Source: Sulfurisoma sediminicola (GTDB lineage Bacteria > Pseudomonadota > Gammaproteobacteria > Burkholderiales > Rhodocyclaceae). From it: a stretch of DNA of 64,000 nt. The translations under genes and the position numbers were made by a program. The stretch lies in the NCBI RefSeq assembly GCF_003865015.1, contig NZ_BHVV01000006.1, positions 248,001-312,000 on the forward strand. The letters are read 5' to 3'. This document shows positions 19,387-30,523 of the stretch, piece after piece; within the stretch, counting starts at the first letter, position 1; each line of letters opens with the position of its first letter. Below the pieces are notes generated by a model. That model made no database searches and was not told the origin of the DNA. It was given only the letters and a program-made list of their open reading frames with translations.

Positions 19387-20475
19387 ATGAGCATCGCCGC
19401 CCAGGCACCGGCCTACATCCGCGCCATTTCGCCCTACGTTCCGGGCAAGCCGATCACCGCGCTGGCTCGCGAGATGGGCCTCGCGGTCGAGAGCATCGTC
19501 AAGCTCGCATCGAACGAGAATCCGTTGGGCATGAGCCCGAAGGCGCGCGCTGCGGTCGAAAAGGCCATTGCGGGCATCGAGCGTTATCCCGACCAGTTCG
19601 AGTTGATCGCCGCATTGGCCGAGCGCCTCGGCGTGGCGCAAAACCAGATCGTGCTCGGCAACGGTTCCAACGACGTGCTCGACCTGGCGGCGCGTGTGTT
19701 CCTCGCCCCGGGCCGCTCCTCGGTTTTCTCGCAGCATGCCTTCGCCGTCTATCCGCTGGCGACCATGAGCGCCGGCGGCGAGTGCATCGCCGTGCCCGCC
19801 AGACACTACGGCCACGACCTCGCTGCCATGCGTGCGGCGATCCGCCCCGATACCCGCGTCGTCTGGATCGCCAACCCCAACAACCCGACCGGCAACTTCC
19901 TGCCTTATGCCGAGGTGAAGGCTTTCCTCCAGGCCGTGCCGGCGGACGTCGCGGTGGTGCTGGACGAGGCCTACAACGAATACCTGCCGCCGGCCGAGCG
20001 CGTCGACACCGTAGCCTGGATCAGGGATTTCCCCAACCTGATCATCACCCGCACCTTCTCCAAGATCCATGGCCTGGCCGGCCTGCGCGTTGGCTATGCC
20101 GTGGCATCAAGTGAAGTCGCCGACCTGCTCAATCGCGTGCGCCAGCCTTTCAACGTCAACAACCTCGCCATCGCGGCGGCCTGCGCGGCGCTCGACGACC
20201 ACCTGTTCATCGCCGAGTCCTACGAACTCAACCGCCGCGGCATGGAGCAGATCGTCGCCGGCCTCAAGCGCCTCGGCCTCGAGCATATTCCCTCGCACGG
20301 CAACTTCGTCACCTTCGCCGTGTCCGACGGCGCGGCGGCCAACCAGAAGCTGCTGCGGCAGGGCGTGATCGTGCGCCCCATCGGCGGCTACGGCCTGCCC
20401 AACCACCTGCGCGTGACCATCGGCCGCGAGACCGAGAACCTGCGCTTCCTCGAAGCGCTGGAAATATCGCTCTGA
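19387..20475 (+). CDS. hisC: Histidinol-phosphate aminotransferase
   Basis: PLP class II aminotransferase, 362 aa. ISPYVPGKPITALAREMGL, KLASNENPLGMSPKA, WIANPNNPTGNFLP, VLDEAYNEYLP, and the PLP Lys in TRTFSKIHGLAGLRVGYAVA. In this context, between pheA and tyrA, it may also serve aromatic amino acid transamination, an activity known for some HisC proteins. It starts 10 bases after pheA and its TGA overlaps the tyrA ATG. Confidence 0.94.
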   Translation: MSIAAQAPAYIRAISPYVPGKPITALAREMGLAVESIVKLASNENPLGMSPKARAAVEKAIAGIERYPDQFELIAALAERLGVAQNQIVLGNGSNDVLDLAARVFLAPGRSSVFSQHAFAVYPLATMSAGGECIAVPARHYGHDLAAMRAAIRPDTRVVWIANPNNPTGNFLPYAEVKAFLQAVPADVAVVLDEAYNEYLPPAERVDTVAWIRDFPNLIITRTFSKIHGLAGLRVGYAVASSEVADLLNRVRQPFNVNNLAIAAACAALDDHLFIAESYELNRRGMEQIVAGLKRLGLEHIPSHGNFVTFAVSDGAAANQKLLRQGVIVRPIGGYGLPNHLRVTIGRETENLRFLEALEISL

Positions 20476-21368
20476 TGGCGAGCAAGGTTGTCATCTGCGG
20501 CGTCGGGCTGATCGGCGGCTCGTTCGCGCTGGCGCTCAAAAAGTCGGCGCTGGCGCTACGGCAGGAGGTACGCTTCGTCGGCATGGGCCGTACCCGTGCA
20601 CCGCTCGAGCAGGCGCTGCAACTCGGCGTCATCGACGAGATCGAGACCGACTGGGCCACGGCGCTGGCCGGCGCCGACCTGGTTCTGCTCGGCATGCCGG
20701 TCGGCCAGATGCCGGCGGTGATGCGGGCGCTGGTGCCGCATCTCGAACCGTGGACCATTGTCACCGACGGTGGCAGCACCAAGTCCGATGTGGTCGCGGC
20801 CGCACGCTCGGCCTTTGGCGACAGGATCGGCCAGTTCGTGCCGGGCCATCCGATCGCCGGCGCCGAGAAGAGCGGGGTCGCCGCGGCGAAAGCCGACCTT
20901 TACCGCGACAAGCGCGTGGTGCTGACGCCGCTGTCCGAAAATGCGCCGGGAGACGTGGCGGCCGTCCGCGCGGTTTGGGAACTCTGCGGTGCGAATGTCT
21001 CGCAACTCGCCCCCGACGAGCACGACCGCGTCTTCGCCGCGGTGAGCCACCTGCCGCACCTGCTGGCCTTCGCCCTGGTGCACGACCTCGCCAGCCGCGC
21101 CAATGCCGACCAGCTCTTCGGCTTCGCCGCCGGCGGCTTCCGCGATTTCACCCGCATCGCCAGCAGCCACCCCGAGATGTGGCGCGACATCTGCCTCGCC
21201 AACCGCATCGCGCTGCTGGCCGAACTCGATGCCTACCTGGCCGAGTTGCTGCGTGCCCGGGTGCTGCTGGCTTCCGCCGACAGCGCCGGCCTCGAGGCCA
21301 TGTTCGCCACGGCACGCGCGCGGCGCGACGCCTGGCTCGATTCCCTGGCGCCTTCAATAGGCGAATAA
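20475..21368 (+). CDS. tyrA: Prephenate dehydrogenase
   Basis: NAD(P)-dependent step toward tyrosine. 297 aa without a fused chorismate mutase (which PheA supplies). Rossmann motif [20 protein letters not shown], the catalytic region [31 protein letters not shown], and [20 protein letters not shown]. Overlaps hisC by one base; the following aroA starts four bases after the stop. Confidence 0.95.
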   Translation: MASKVVICGVGLIGGSFALALKKSALALRQEVRFVGMGRTRAPLEQALQLGVIDEIETDWATALAGADLVLLGMPVGQMPAVMRALVPHLEPWTIVTDGGSTKSDVVAAARSAFGDRIGQFVPGHPIAGAEKSGVAAAKADLYRDKRVVLTPLSENAPGDVAAVRAVWELCGANVSQLAPDEHDRVFAAVSHLPHLLAFALVHDLASRANADQLFGFAAGGFRDFTRIASSHPEMWRDICLANRIALLAELDAYLAELLRARVLLASADSAGLEAMFATARARRDAWLDSLAPSIGE

Positions 21369-21372
21369 ATTT

Positions 21373-23334
21373 ATGGAACACATCGATCTTCCCGCGCTGA
21401 CGCGCGCCGCTGGCACGGTCCGCCTGCCCGGCTCCAAGAGCATCTCCAACCGCATGCTGCTGCTGGCGGCGCTGGCGCAGGGCGAGACCGAAATTCGCGA
21501 CCTGCTCGATTCCGACGACACGAAAGTGATGCTCGAGGCCCTGAAAAAAGTCGGCGTTGGCGTGACGGTGACCGGTGTCAATGCCTATCGGATCACGGGC
21601 TGCGGCGGCCCTTTCCCGGGCAAGAGCGGCGATCTATTCATGGGCAATGCCGGCACGGCGATCCGCCCGCTGACGGCGGCGCTGGCCTTGTCCGGCGGCC
21701 ACTATCGGCTGAGCGGCGTGCCGCGCATGCACGAGCGGCCGATCGGCGATCTCGTCGACGGCCTGCGCCAGATCGGCGCCGATGTGCGCTATGCGGGCAA
21801 GGATGGTTTTCCGCCGCTGGAGATATTCCCGGCGGCGGTGAAACTGGCGGCGCCGATTCGCGTTCGCGGCGATGTCTCCTCGCAGTTCCTCACCGCGCTG
21901 CTGATGGCGCTGCCGCTCACCGGCGAGACGGCCGTGATCGAAATGACGACCGAGCTGATCTCCAAGCCCTATATCGAGATCACCCTGAACCTCATGTCGC
22001 GCTTCGGCGTGACGGTCGAGCGCGAGGGCTGGCAGCGCTTCACCCTTCGCGGCGGCCAACGCTATGTCAGCCCGGGTGTCGTCCACGTCGAAGGCGATGC
22101 TTCGGGCGCCTCCTACTTCCTCGCCGCCGGCGCCATCGGCGGCGGACCGGTGCGGGTCGAAGGGGTTGGGCGGGGCAGCATCCAGGGCGACGTGAGATTC
22201 GCCGAGGCGCTGGCCGTCATGGGCGCCCGCATCGAGATGGGCGAGAACTGGATCGAAGCGAGTGCACCTGCCACCGGGAAGTTGAAGGCCTTCGACCTCG
22301 ACCTCAATCACATCCCCGATGCCGCGATGACGCTGGCCGTGGCGGCGCTGTTTGCCGACGGGCCGTGCACCCTGCGCAACATCGCCTCGTGGCGCGTCAA
22401 GGAGACCGACCGCATCGCGGCCATGGCGGCCGAGCTGCGCAAGCTCGGCGCAGCGGTGGAGGAGGGCGCGGACTGGATCACCGTAGCACCGGCGCCGACT
22501 TATTCGCGCAATGCCGCCATCGACACCTACGACGACCACCGCATGGCGATGTGCTTCTCGCTGGTGGCGCTCGGCGGCGTGCCCCTGCGCATCAACGACC
22601 CGAAGTGCGTGGCCAAGACCTTCCCCGACTACTTCGATCGCTTCGGCCGGATCGCCGCGCCGGTGATCGCCATCGACGGACCTTCGGCCTCGGGCAAGGG
22701 CACGGTGGCGCAACGCGTCGCTGAAACGCTCGGCTTTCATTTCCTCGACAGCGGCGCGCTCTACCGCCTGACCGCGCTGGCGGCGTTGCGCGCCGGCGTC
22801 GCGCTGGACGACGAAACCGGTGTAGCCGCGGTCGCGGCGACGCTGCCGGCCGAATTCCCCGGCGACCGCATCCTGCTGGCCGGCGATGACGTGACCGAGG
22901 CCATCCGCGCCGAGGAGATCGGCGTCGGCGCCTCGAAAGTGGCGGCGCTTCCCGCCGTGCGCACCGCGCTGCTCGAACGCCAGCGCGCCTATCGGCGCCT
23001 GCCGGGACTGGTGGCCGATGGCCGCGACATGGGCTCGGTGGTGTTCCCCGAGGCACCGGTCAAGGTGTTCCTGACGGCATCGGCCGAAGCACGCGCCGAA
23101 AGACGCCATAAGCAGTTGATCGGGAAGGGAATGCCTGCTAACATGCGTCCCCTTTTGCAGGACATTCTGCAGGAACTGCGGGAGCGCGATGCCCGCGACG
23201 CCGCGAGAAGCGTCGCTCCGCTCAAGCAGGAAGAGGATGCCGAGCTGGTGGATACCACGCCGCTGGGCATCGACGAGGCGGTGGCCGCCGTGCTGGACAT
23301 TGTCCGGAGGAAGCTGCCGCAAGTGGTGTCGTGA
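21373..23334 (+). CDS. Fused EPSP synthase and cytidylate kinase (AroA-Cmk)
   Basis: One 653-aa frame holds two enzymes. Residues about 1-428 are 5-enolpyruvylshikimate-3-phosphate synthase ([58 protein letters not shown]-like [17 protein letters not shown]). From about 433 a full cytidylate kinase follows ([54 protein letters not shown]). The junction [16 protein letters not shown] has no stop or linker. Separate genes aroA and cmk before rpsA are the usual order; fusions of this kind are known in some betaproteobacteria. It links the shikimate pathway to pyrimidine nucleotide supply. Confidence 0.93.
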   Translation: MEHIDLPALTRAAGTVRLPGSKSISNRMLLLAALAQGETEIRDLLDSDDTKVMLEALKKVGVGVTVTGVNAYRITGCGGPFPGKSGDLFMGNAGTAIRPLTAALALSGGHYRLSGVPRMHERPIGDLVDGLRQIGADVRYAGKDGFPPLEIFPAAVKLAAPIRVRGDVSSQFLTALLMALPLTGETAVIEMTTELISKPYIEITLNLMSRFGVTVEREGWQRFTLRGGQRYVSPGVVHVEGDASGASYFLAAGAIGGGPVRVEGVGRGSIQGDVRFAEALAVMGARIEMGENWIEASAPATGKLKAFDLDLNHIPDAAMTLAVAALFADGPCTLRNIASWRVKETDRIAAMAAELRKLGAAVEEGADWITVAPAPTYSRNAAIDTYDDHRMAMCFSLVALGGVPLRINDPKCVAKTFPDYFDRFGRIAAPVIAIDGPSASGKGTVAQRVAETLGFHFLDSGALYRLTALAALRAGVALDDETGVAAVAATLPAEFPGDRILLAGDDVTEAIRAEEIGVGASKVAALPAVRTALLERQRAYRRLPGLVADGRDMGSVVFPEAPVKVFLTASAEARAERRHKQLIGKGMPANMRPLLQDILQELRERDARDAARSVAPLKQEEDAELVDTTPLGIDEAVAAVLDIVRRKLPQVVS

Positions 23335-23401
23335 GGGTTGCCAGACCTTCGCGGCAATGTTCAACCAACCCGCCACCTTCGCGTGGCAAATGGAAGTGTC
23401 A

Positions 23402-25117
23402 ATGTCTATGTCTGCTACCGCCGCTGTTGCCGTGAATCCCGCCGAATCCTTCGCCGCCCTCTTCGAGGAAAGCCTGACGCTCAAAGAAATGCGCGCCGGC
23501 GAAGTCATCACGGCCGAAGTTGTCCGCGTCGACCAGAATTTCGTGGTCGTGAACGCCGGACTCAAATCCGAATCTTTCATCCCGGCCGAGGAATTCAAGA
23601 ACGACCGCGGTGAAGTCGAAGCCAACCCGGGCGACTTCGTCCTGGTCGCCATCGAGATGCTCGAGGACGGCTACGGCGAGACCCGCCTGTCGCGCGACAA
23701 GGCCAAGCGCATCGCCGCCTGGAACGACCTCGACAAGGCACTGACCGACCAGATCCTGGTCAAGGGCGTCATCACCGGCAAGGTCAAGGGCGGCCTGACC
23801 GTCATGGTCAATGGCATTCGCGCCTTCCTGCCCGGTTCGCTGGTCGACACCCGTCCGGTCAAGGACACCACCCCGTTCGAGGGCAAGGAATTCGAATTCA
23901 AGGTCATCAAGCTCGACCGCAAGCGCAACAACGTCGTCGTTTCGCGTCGTGCCGTGCTCGAGGCCAACATGGGCGAAGAACGCCAGAAGCTGCTGGAGAA
24001 CCTGCAGGAAGGCACCATCGTCAAGGGCATCGTCAAGAACATCACCGACTACGGCGCGTTCGTGGACCTCGGCGGCATCGACGGCCTGCTGCACATCACC
24101 GACCTGGCCTGGCGCCGCGTGCGTCACCCCAGCGAAGTCATCAACGTCGGCGACGAGGTCACCGCCAAGGTGCTCAAGTTCGACCAGGAGAAGAACCGCG
24201 TGTCGCTGGGCATGAAGCAGCTCGGCGAAGATCCGTGGGTGGGCATCTCCCGTCGTTACCCGTCCGGCACGCGCCTGTTCGGCAAGGTCACCAACCTGAC
24301 CGACTACGGCTCCTTCGTCGAGATCGAGCAGGGCATCGAAGGCCTGGTGCACGTTTCCGAGATGGACTGGACCAACAAGAACATCCACCCGTCCAAGGTC
24401 GTCCAGCTGGGCGACGAGGTCGAGGTCATGATCCTCGAAATCGACGAGGAGCGTCGCCGCATTTCGCTCGGCATGAAGCAGTGCCAGTCGAACCCGTGGG
24501 ACGACTTCGCCATGAACCACAAGAAGGGTGACAAGGTGAAGGGCGCCATCAAGTCGATTACCGACTTCGGCATCTTCATCGGTCTGCCCGGCGGCATCGA
24601 CGGCCTGGTGCACCTGTCCGACCTGTCCTGGTCCGCCACCGGCGACGAGGCCAAGCAGAACTACAAGAAGGGTGACGAGGTCGAGGCCATGGTGCTGTCG
24701 ATCGATGTCGAGAAGGAGCGCATTTCCCTGGGCATCAAGCAGATGGACGGCGACCCCTTCACCAGCTTCATCGCCACCCACGACAAGAACAGCCTGGTCA
24801 CCGGCACGGTGAAGAGCGTCGACCAGCGCGGCGCGGTGATCGAACTCGGCAGCGATGTCGAGGGCTACCTGCGCGTCTCCGAGTTCTCGCGCGACCGCAT
24901 CGAGGACCTGTCGCAGCACCTCAAGGTCGGCGACTCGGTCGAGGCCCTGATCATCAACGTCGATCGCAAGACGCGTTCGATCAGCCTGTCGATCAAGGCC
25001 AAGGACCAGGTCGAGCAGAACGAGGCGATGCAGAAGCTGGCTTCGGACAGCAGTTCCGCCAGCAGCGGCACGACCAACCTCGGCGCCCTGCTCAAGGCCA
25101 AGCTGAACCAGCAGTAA
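23402..25117 (+). CDS. rpsA: 30S ribosomal protein S1
   Basis: 571 aa with six S1 RNA-binding repeats, for example [60 protein letters not shown] and [20 protein letters not shown]. Needed for initiation on mRNAs with weak or structured leaders. I set the start at ATG 23402 (MSMSATAAV), with GGAAG five bases upstream; in-frame ATGs at 23357 and 23390 would add residues not seen in the family. It follows cmk by 67 bases, the standard order. Confidence 0.97.
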   Translation: MSMSATAAVAVNPAESFAALFEESLTLKEMRAGEVITAEVVRVDQNFVVVNAGLKSESFIPAEEFKNDRGEVEANPGDFVLVAIEMLEDGYGETRLSRDKAKRIAAWNDLDKALTDQILVKGVITGKVKGGLTVMVNGIRAFLPGSLVDTRPVKDTTPFEGKEFEFKVIKLDRKRNNVVVSRRAVLEANMGEERQKLLENLQEGTIVKGIVKNITDYGAFVDLGGIDGLLHITDLAWRRVRHPSEVINVGDEVTAKVLKFDQEKNRVSLGMKQLGEDPWVGISRRYPSGTRLFGKVTNLTDYGSFVEIEQGIEGLVHVSEMDWTNKNIHPSKVVQLGDEVEVMILEIDEERRRISLGMKQCQSNPWDDFAMNHKKGDKVKGAIKSITDFGIFIGLPGGIDGLVHLSDLSWSATGDEAKQNYKKGDEVEAMVLSIDVEKERISLGIKQMDGDPFTSFIATHDKNSLVTGTVKSVDQRGAVIELGSDVEGYLRVSEFSRDRIEDLSQHLKVGDSVEALIINVDRKTRSISLSIKAKDQVEQNEAMQKLASDSSSASSGTTNLGALLKAKLNQQ

Positions 25118-25163
25118 GGCGAACGGCAACCGACGTCAAGAACCTGTTCATCGACCTGTCGTG

Positions 25164-25448
25164 ATGACCAAGTCCGAGTTGATCGCCCAGCTGGCGGAGC
25201 GATTCCCCCAGCTCGTGGCCAAGGACGCCGATTTCGCCGTCAAGGTGATTCTCGATGCGATGACCGCGGCGCTTGCCCGCGGCGACCGCATCGAGATCCG
25301 CGGCTTCGGCAGTTTCTCCCTCAACCACCGGCCGCCGCGCGTCGGGCGCAATCCGAAGTCCGGCGAGCGTGTCGAGGTGCCGGCCAAGTACGTGCCGCAT
25401 TTCAAGGCCGGCAAGGAACTGCGCGAGCGGGTCGACAAACCGGAATAA
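25164..25448 (+). CDS. ihfB: Integration host factor subunit beta
   Basis: DNA-bending protein working as a heterodimer with IhfA. 94 aa: [60 protein letters not shown] with the Pro intercalation site in the arm, and [15 protein letters not shown]. The codon before the ATG is a GTG that could also start. Position after rpsA is the conserved location. A terminator follows. Confidence 0.95.
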   Translation: MTKSELIAQLAERFPQLVAKDADFAVKVILDAMTAALARGDRIEIRGFGSFSLNHRPPRVGRNPKSGERVEVPAKYVPHFKAGKELRERVDKPE

Positions 25449-25471
25449 GACGGTGCTGAAATGCATGCTCG

Positions 25472-25509
25472 GGCGGGCGGTGTCTCTAGCGGGTGCCGCC
25501 CGCCTTTTT
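25472..25509 (+). terminator. Rho-independent terminator after ihfB
   Basis: A perfect 9-bp stem GGCGGGCGG / CCGCCCGCC with a 15-base loop, followed by TTTTT. It separates ihfB from lapA, so lapAB needs either read-through or its own promoter. Confidence 0.85.
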
Positions 25510-25538
25510 CTTGAGCACGGCAGTGTGGAGACCGGCCG

Positions 25539-25799
25539 ATGAGGACGCTGGTCTGGCTGCTGCGCGCGGTCATCTTCATCCTGCTGTTCGGTCTTGCCAT
25601 CAAGAACGGCGGCAGTGTCGAGCTGCGCTTCTTCCTCAATCAGAGCTGGCAGGCGCCGCTGTCGCTGGTGCTGCTGCTCGCCTTCACCGCCGGGGTTGTC
25701 ATCGGCCTGGCAGCGGTGCTCGGCGTATGGGCGCGGCAGCGCCGCGAACTGGCGCGACTGCGCGCGCAGCTCGATGCCGGCCCGAGGGAACCGACATGA
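25539..25799 (+). CDS. lapA: LapA-domain inner-membrane protein
   Basis: 86 aa with two membrane spans (WLLRAVIFILLFGLAIKNGG and SLVLLLAFTAGVVIGLAAVL), then a basic cytosolic helix (RQRRELARLRAQL). This is the LapA (DUF1049) pattern. In enterobacteria LapA and LapB control lipopolysaccharide supply by promoting LpxC turnover through FtsH. Its TGA overlaps the lapB ATG (ATGA). Confidence 0.9.
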   Translation: MRTLVWLLRAVIFILLFGLAIKNGGSVELRFFLNQSWQAPLSLVLLLAFTAGVVIGLAAVLGVWARQRRELARLRAQLDAGPREPT

Positions 25800-26986
25800 T
25801 CGAGATCGAGCTCTGGTGGCTGCTGGCTCTGCCCCTCTTCTTCGGGCTGGGCTGGGTGGCGGCGCGCATCGACATCGAGCATGTCATACGCGAGTCGCGG
25901 GCCTTGCCGCGTTCGTATTTCAAGGGACTCAACTTCCTGCTCAACGAGCAGCCGGACCGGGCCATCGAAGCCTTCATCGAAGCCGCCAGGATTGATCCGG
26001 AAACCGTCGAGCTGCACTTCGCCCTCGGCAGCCTGTTCCGCCGGCGCGGCGAAACCGACCGCGCCATCCGTGTCCATCAGAACCTGGTGGAGCGCGACGG
26101 CACCCTGACCGAACTCACCGACGAACAGCGCCTGCACGCGCTGTCCGAACTCGGCCAGGATTATCTCAAGGCCGGCCTGCTCGATCGCGCCGAGGAAATC
26201 TTCCAGAAGCTGCGGAGCACCTCGCGCGACGAGGAGGCGCTGCGGGCGCTGATCGAGATCTACCAGCAGGAAAAGGAATGGGCCAAGGCCATCGCCATGG
26301 CCGATGCGCTGCCCGATCACGCCGACCACATGTGGCAGAAGGAAATCGCCCAGTTCCGCTGCGAACTGGCCTCGAGCGAACTGCTGCATGGACATGCGGC
26401 CGAGGCCCGCGGTCAGCTCGCCGAGGCGCTCAAGGCCAATCGCAAGTGCGTGCGGGCCACCCTGCTCGAAGGGGAGACTGCCGTGGCCGCCGGCGACCTC
26501 GCGGCGGCCATCGAGGCTTGGAAGCGCATCGAGCAGCAGAGCCCGGTCTATCTGTCCCTGGCCGCCGAAAAACTGATGGAGGCGCATCGCCAGGCCGGGC
26601 AGGCCGAGCAGGGGCTGCAGTTGCTGCGCGGCTATCTCGAACGGCACCCGTCACTGGACCTGCTCGATACCGCGTTCCGCGCCGAAAGCGAGCAGAATGG
26701 CCCCGAGGCGGCTCATCAACTGGTGCGGGCCGAGCTGACACGCAACCCGACGCTGCTCGGTCTCGACAAGCTGCTCGAGGCGCAGGTGCTGGTGGCACCG
26801 CCGGAGCGGCGCGCCGAACTCGAACTTGTAAGGAACCTCATTCACAATCACACCCGCCGCGTCGCGCGCTACCGCTGCGACCACTGCGGCTTCAAGGCGC
26901 GCCAGTTCCACTGGCGCTGCCCCGCGTGCGGCAAATGGGAGACCTACCCGCCCAAACGCACCGAAGAATTCGATTTGACGCCTTGA
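25796..26986 (+). CDS. lapB: LapB/YciM lipopolysaccharide assembly regulator
   Basis: 397 aa. N-terminal membrane helix ([20 protein letters not shown]), an array of TPR repeats (about 45-345, for example [20 protein letters not shown] and [20 protein letters not shown]), and a C-terminal rubredoxin-like metal knuckle [20 protein letters not shown] with paired CxxC motifs. In E. coli this protein regulates LpxC degradation and LPS assembly. Genes for UDP-glucuronate and heptose synthesis follow, a coherent envelope block. Confidence 0.95.
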   Translation: MIEIELWWLLALPLFFGLGWVAARIDIEHVIRESRALPRSYFKGLNFLLNEQPDRAIEAFIEAARIDPETVELHFALGSLFRRRGETDRAIRVHQNLVERDGTLTELTDEQRLHALSELGQDYLKAGLLDRAEEIFQKLRSTSRDEEALRALIEIYQQEKEWAKAIAMADALPDHADHMWQKEIAQFRCELASSELLHGHAAEARGQLAEALKANRKCVRATLLEGETAVAAGDLAAAIEAWKRIEQQSPVYLSLAAEKLMEAHRQAGQAEQGLQLLRGYLERHPSLDLLDTAFRAESEQNGPEAAHQLVRAELTRNPTLLGLDKLLEAQVLVAPPERRAELELVRNLIHNHTRRVARYRCDHCGFKARQFHWRCPACGKWETYPPKRTEEFDLTP

Positions 26987-27002
26987 GGGAGTTCATAAAA
27001 AG

Positions 27003-28325
27003 ATGAAAATCACCGTCATCGGTACCGGCTACGTCGGCCTGGTTTCCGGCACCTGTCTCGCCGACGTCGGCAACGACGTGCTCTGCCTCGACGTCGATGC
27101 CAACAAGATCCGCATCCTCAACGAAGGCGGCATCCCCATCTACGAGCCCGGCCTCGAAGCCATGGTCAGGCGCAACAAGGAAGCCGGCCGCCTGCGCTTC
27201 ACCACCAGCGTCGAGGAAGCCGTCGCCCACGGCACCATCCAGTTCATCGCCGTCGGCACCCCGCCCGACGAGGACGGCTCGGCCGACCTCCAGTACGTCG
27301 TCGCCGCCGCCCGCAGCATCGGCAGGCACATGAAGGACTACAAGGTCATCGTCGACAAGTCGACGGTGCCCGTCGGTACCGCCGACAGGGTCAAGGCCGC
27401 CATCGCCGACGAACTCAAGGCGCGTGGCGTCAATACCGACTACAGCGTCGTCTCCAACCCTGAATTCCTCAAGGAAGGCGCCGCGGTCGAAGACTTCATG
27501 AAGCCCGACCGCATCGTCGTCGGCGTCGAGGATGCCCGCGCCAGGGAACTCATGCACCAGCTCTACGCACCGTTCCAGCGCAACCACGAGCGCCTCATCG
27601 TCATGGATGTGCGCAGCGCCGAACTCACCAAGTACGCCGCCAACGCGATGCTCGCCACTCGCATCAGCTTCATGAACGAGCTGGCCAACCTGGCCGAGAA
27701 GCTCGGCGCCGACATCGAACTCGTGCGCCAGGGCATCGGCTCCGACCCGCGCATCGGCTACCATTTCCTCTACCCCGGTTGCGGTTACGGCGGGTCATGC
27801 TTCCCCAAGGACGTCCAGGCGCTGGTGCGTACCGCCCGGGAAGCCGGGCAGGGCCTCAAGATTCTCCAGTCCGTCGAGGACGCCAACGAGGAACAGAAAT
27901 ACGTCCTGGCGAAGAAGATCGTCGCCCGGCTCGGCGAAGACCTCTCCGGCAAGACCATCGCGCTGTGGGGCCTGGCTTTCAAGCCCAACACCGACGACAT
28001 GCGCGAGGCCCCCAGCCGAGTGCTGATCGGCGAACTGTTCGAGCGCGGCGCCAGGATCCGCGCCTATGACCCCGTGGCCGCCCACGAAGCCCAGCGCATC
28101 TACGGCGACGAGCCGCGCCTCGCTTACGCCAGGAACCCCATGGACGCTCTCGAGGGCGCCGATGTGCTGGCCATAGTCACCGAGTGGAAGGAATTCCGCG
28201 CGCCCGACTTCGAGGCGATCAAGGCGAAGCTCAAGACCCCGGTGATCTTCGACGGCCGCAATCTCTACGAACCGGCCATCCCGCGGGCTGCCGGCCTCGA
28301 ATACTTCGCCATCGGCAGGAAATGA
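27003..28325 (+). CDS. ugd: UDP-glucose 6-dehydrogenase
   Basis: Oxidises UDP-glucose to UDP-glucuronate for exopolysaccharide or LPS decoration. 440 aa. [20 protein letters not shown] is the NAD-binding motif, [20 protein letters not shown] and the catalytic Cys in [13 protein letters not shown] are diagnostic, and [20 protein letters not shown] is the C-terminal UDP-binding domain. A GAGGGAG ribosome site lies upstream. Its TGA overlaps the next ATG (ATGA). Confidence 0.97.
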   Translation: MKITVIGTGYVGLVSGTCLADVGNDVLCLDVDANKIRILNEGGIPIYEPGLEAMVRRNKEAGRLRFTTSVEEAVAHGTIQFIAVGTPPDEDGSADLQYVVAAARSIGRHMKDYKVIVDKSTVPVGTADRVKAAIADELKARGVNTDYSVVSNPEFLKEGAAVEDFMKPDRIVVGVEDARARELMHQLYAPFQRNHERLIVMDVRSAELTKYAANAMLATRISFMNELANLAEKLGADIELVRQGIGSDPRIGYHFLYPGCGYGGSCFPKDVQALVRTAREAGQGLKILQSVEDANEEQKYVLAKKIVARLGEDLSGKTIALWGLAFKPNTDDMREAPSRVLIGELFERGARIRAYDPVAAHEAQRIYGDEPRLAYARNPMDALEGADVLAIVTEWKEFRAPDFEAIKAKLKTPVIFDGRNLYEPAIPRAAGLEYFAIGRK

Positions 28326-29257
28326 GCGACCTGCCGATTCCCGACACGAGCGGCGCGCGCCTCCTCATCGTCGGCGACGTGATGCTGGACCGCTACTGGT
28401 TCGGCGACGTCTCGCGCATTTCACCCGAGGCGCCGGTGCCGGTGGTCAAGGTCGAGCGCACCGAGGAGCGCCCCGGCGGCGCGGCCAACGTCGCGCGCAA
28501 CTGTTCCGCGCTGGGCGCACGGACGGCGCTGCTGTCGGTCGTCGGCGCCGACGAGGCTGGCGCGTCGCTGGCGCGGCTGCTGGCGGCATCGAACATCGAC
28601 GCCAGCCTGCACGAGGATGCCCAGCTCAACACCACCGTCAAACTGCGCGTGCTTGGCCGCCAGCAGCAGCTGCTGCGCATCGACTTCGAGAACTGGCCGG
28701 CACACGAGGTGCTGCGTGCCAAGCTGGCCGAGTTCGAGGAACGGCTGTCCGCCTGCGACGTCGTGATTCTCTCCGACTACGGCAAGGGCGGGCTCGCCCA
28801 CATTGCCGAGATGATCCGCCTCGCCCGCGCCGCCTGCAAGCCGGTGCTGGTCGATCCCAAGGGCGAGGACTACGCGCGCTACGCCGGCGCCACCGTGCTG
28901 ACGCCCAACCGCGCCGAACTGCGCCAGGTCGTGGGCCGCTGGTCGAGCGATGATGACTTGGCTTTGCGCGTCGAGCGCTTGCGCGAGGACCTCGGCTTCG
29001 AAGCGCTGCTGCTGACGCGGTCCGAGGAGGGCATGACCCTGTTTTCGTCGGCCGGCGCCCTGCACGAGCCGGCGCTGGCGCGCGAGGTCTATGATGTCAG
29101 CGGCGCGGGCGACACCGTGATCGCGACGCTGGCCGTGATGCTCGCCAGCGGCCAGGGCCTGGCGGCGGCGATGAAGCTCGCCAACCGCGCCGCCGGCATC
29201 GTCGTCGGCAAGCTCGGCACCGCCACCTGCTCGCTGGAAGAACTCAGGAACAACTGA
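28322..29257 (+). CDS. rfaE1: D-glycero-beta-D-manno-heptose-7-phosphate kinase
   Basis: Ribokinase-fold kinase of ADP-heptose synthesis. 311 aa. [40 protein letters not shown] with GGAANVARN, and the catalytic base motif [18 protein letters not shown]. Only the kinase half is present; the adenylyltransferase half of HldE (RfaE2) is absent and must be encoded elsewhere. Overlaps ugd by ATGA and precedes hldD by 11 bases. Confidence 0.93.
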   Translation: MSDLPIPDTSGARLLIVGDVMLDRYWFGDVSRISPEAPVPVVKVERTEERPGGAANVARNCSALGARTALLSVVGADEAGASLARLLAASNIDASLHEDAQLNTTVKLRVLGRQQQLLRIDFENWPAHEVLRAKLAEFEERLSACDVVILSDYGKGGLAHIAEMIRLARAACKPVLVDPKGEDYARYAGATVLTPNRAELRQVVGRWSSDDDLALRVERLREDLGFEALLLTRSEEGMTLFSSAGALHEPALAREVYDVSGAGDTVIATLAVMLASGQGLAAAMKLANRAAGIVVGKLGTATCSLEELRNN

Positions 29258-29268
29258 AAGAACCCGCC

Positions 29269-30276
29269 ATGTCCAGTTACACCATCGTCACCGGCGCCTG
29301 CGGCTTCATCGGCGCCAATCTCGTCAAGGCGCTCAACGCGCGCGGCATCGACAACATCATCGCCGTCGACAACCTCAAAAACGCCGACAAGTTCAGGAAC
29401 CTGACCGACTGCGAGATCGCCGACTACCTCGACAAGGCCGAGTTCCTCGGCCTCATCGAGGACGGCTATTTCGACGGCGCCGTCGACGCCATCTTCCACG
29501 AGGGCGCCTGCTCCGACACCATGGAGACCGACGGCCGCTACATGATGGAGAACAACTTCCGCTACTCCACCACGCTGCTCGATTTCTGCCTCGACCAGGA
29601 CGTGCCTTACCTCTACGCCTCGTCGGCCTCGGTCTATGGCGGCGGCAGCGTGTTCAAGGAATCGCGCGAGCACGAGGGCCCGCTCAACGTCTACGGCTAC
29701 TCCAAGTTCCTGTTCGACCAGGTGGTGCGCCGCCGTCTCGCCAGCGCCGACTTTTCCTCGCAGGTGGTGGGTTTCCGCTACTTCAACGTCTACGGCCCGC
29801 GCGAGCAGCACAAGGGGCGCATGGCCTCGGTCGCCTTCCACCATTTCAACCAGTACCGCGAGTCCGGCAAGGTCAAGCTGTTCGAGGGCTGCGACGGCTA
29901 CGCCAACGGCACGCAGAGCCGCGACTTCGTCTTCATCGACGACGTGGTCAATGTCAATCTGTTCTTCCTCGACCACCCGGAAAGGTCAGGCATCTTCAAC
30001 CTCGGCACCGGCCGCGCCCAGCCCTTCAACGACATCGCCACCTCGACGGTCAATGCCTGCCGCGCGCTGGAAGGCAAGCCGGCGCTGTCCCTGGCGGAGA
30101 TGGTGGCGCAGGGCATCGTCGAATACATTCCCTTCCCCGATGCGCTCAGGGGCAAGTACCAGAGCTACACCCGCGCCGACATCTCGGCGCTGCGCGCCGC
30201 CGGCTACGCGGACGAGTTCGCGACCGTGGAGCAGGGCGTGACCAAGTACGTCCAGCACCTCGCCGCAGCGAAGTAA
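29269..30276 (+). CDS. hldD: ADP-L-glycero-D-manno-heptose 6-epimerase
   Basis: Short-chain dehydrogenase-type epimerase making the L,D-heptose donor of the LPS inner core. 335 aa. [20 protein letters not shown], the Ser/Tyr/Lys set in [11 protein letters not shown] and [16 protein letters not shown], and [20 protein letters not shown] typical of HldD. Last gene of the housekeeping series before the RTX gene. Confidence 0.96.
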   Translation: MSSYTIVTGACGFIGANLVKALNARGIDNIIAVDNLKNADKFRNLTDCEIADYLDKAEFLGLIEDGYFDGAVDAIFHEGACSDTMETDGRYMMENNFRYSTTLLDFCLDQDVPYLYASSASVYGGGSVFKESREHEGPLNVYGYSKFLFDQVVRRRLASADFSSQVVGFRYFNVYGPREQHKGRMASVAFHHFNQYRESGKVKLFEGCDGYANGTQSRDFVFIDDVVNVNLFFLDHPERSGIFNLGTGRAQPFNDIATSTVNACRALEGKPALSLAEMVAQGIVEYIPFPDALRGKYQSYTRADISALRAAGYADEFATVEQGVTKYVQHLAAAK

Positions 30277-30302
30277 TCCACCAAACCCTCCCGGGATCTT
30301 TT

Positions 30303-30337
30303 GCGGTTGCGCCGCCCTCCGCGACAGGCGGAACCGC
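30303..30337. other. Strong stem-loop after hldD
   Basis: GCGGTT pairs with AACCGC, and inside it CCGCC pairs with GGCGG around a 10-base loop, with a small bulge. No T-run follows, so it is not a typical terminator. It may mark the end of the hldD transcript or act in the RTX leader. The rest of 30338-30523 becomes AT-rich toward the RTX start and holds no gene; a GGGGGAG ribosome site precedes the ATG at 30524. Confidence 0.55.
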
Positions 30338-30523
30338 CGCTGCTGCACGCGCACTGCGGGTTCCCCATGGCGAGATATCGCCAACGGTTTGCCAAAAGTA
30401 GACCACCATCCAGACTTTGTGGTTATATGGGCCCTTCGTCGAAGGAAAAAATCGCGTTCCAATCAATTGCTTGTGGCATTTTTGATTTAGGGCTAAACGC
30501 TAGCGCCCACTGAAGGGGGAGTA

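Noticed and set aside
22650-22690. AroA-Cmk fusion as a sequencing frameshift
   Set aside because: Both halves keep one frame with no missing or extra conserved residues at the junction.
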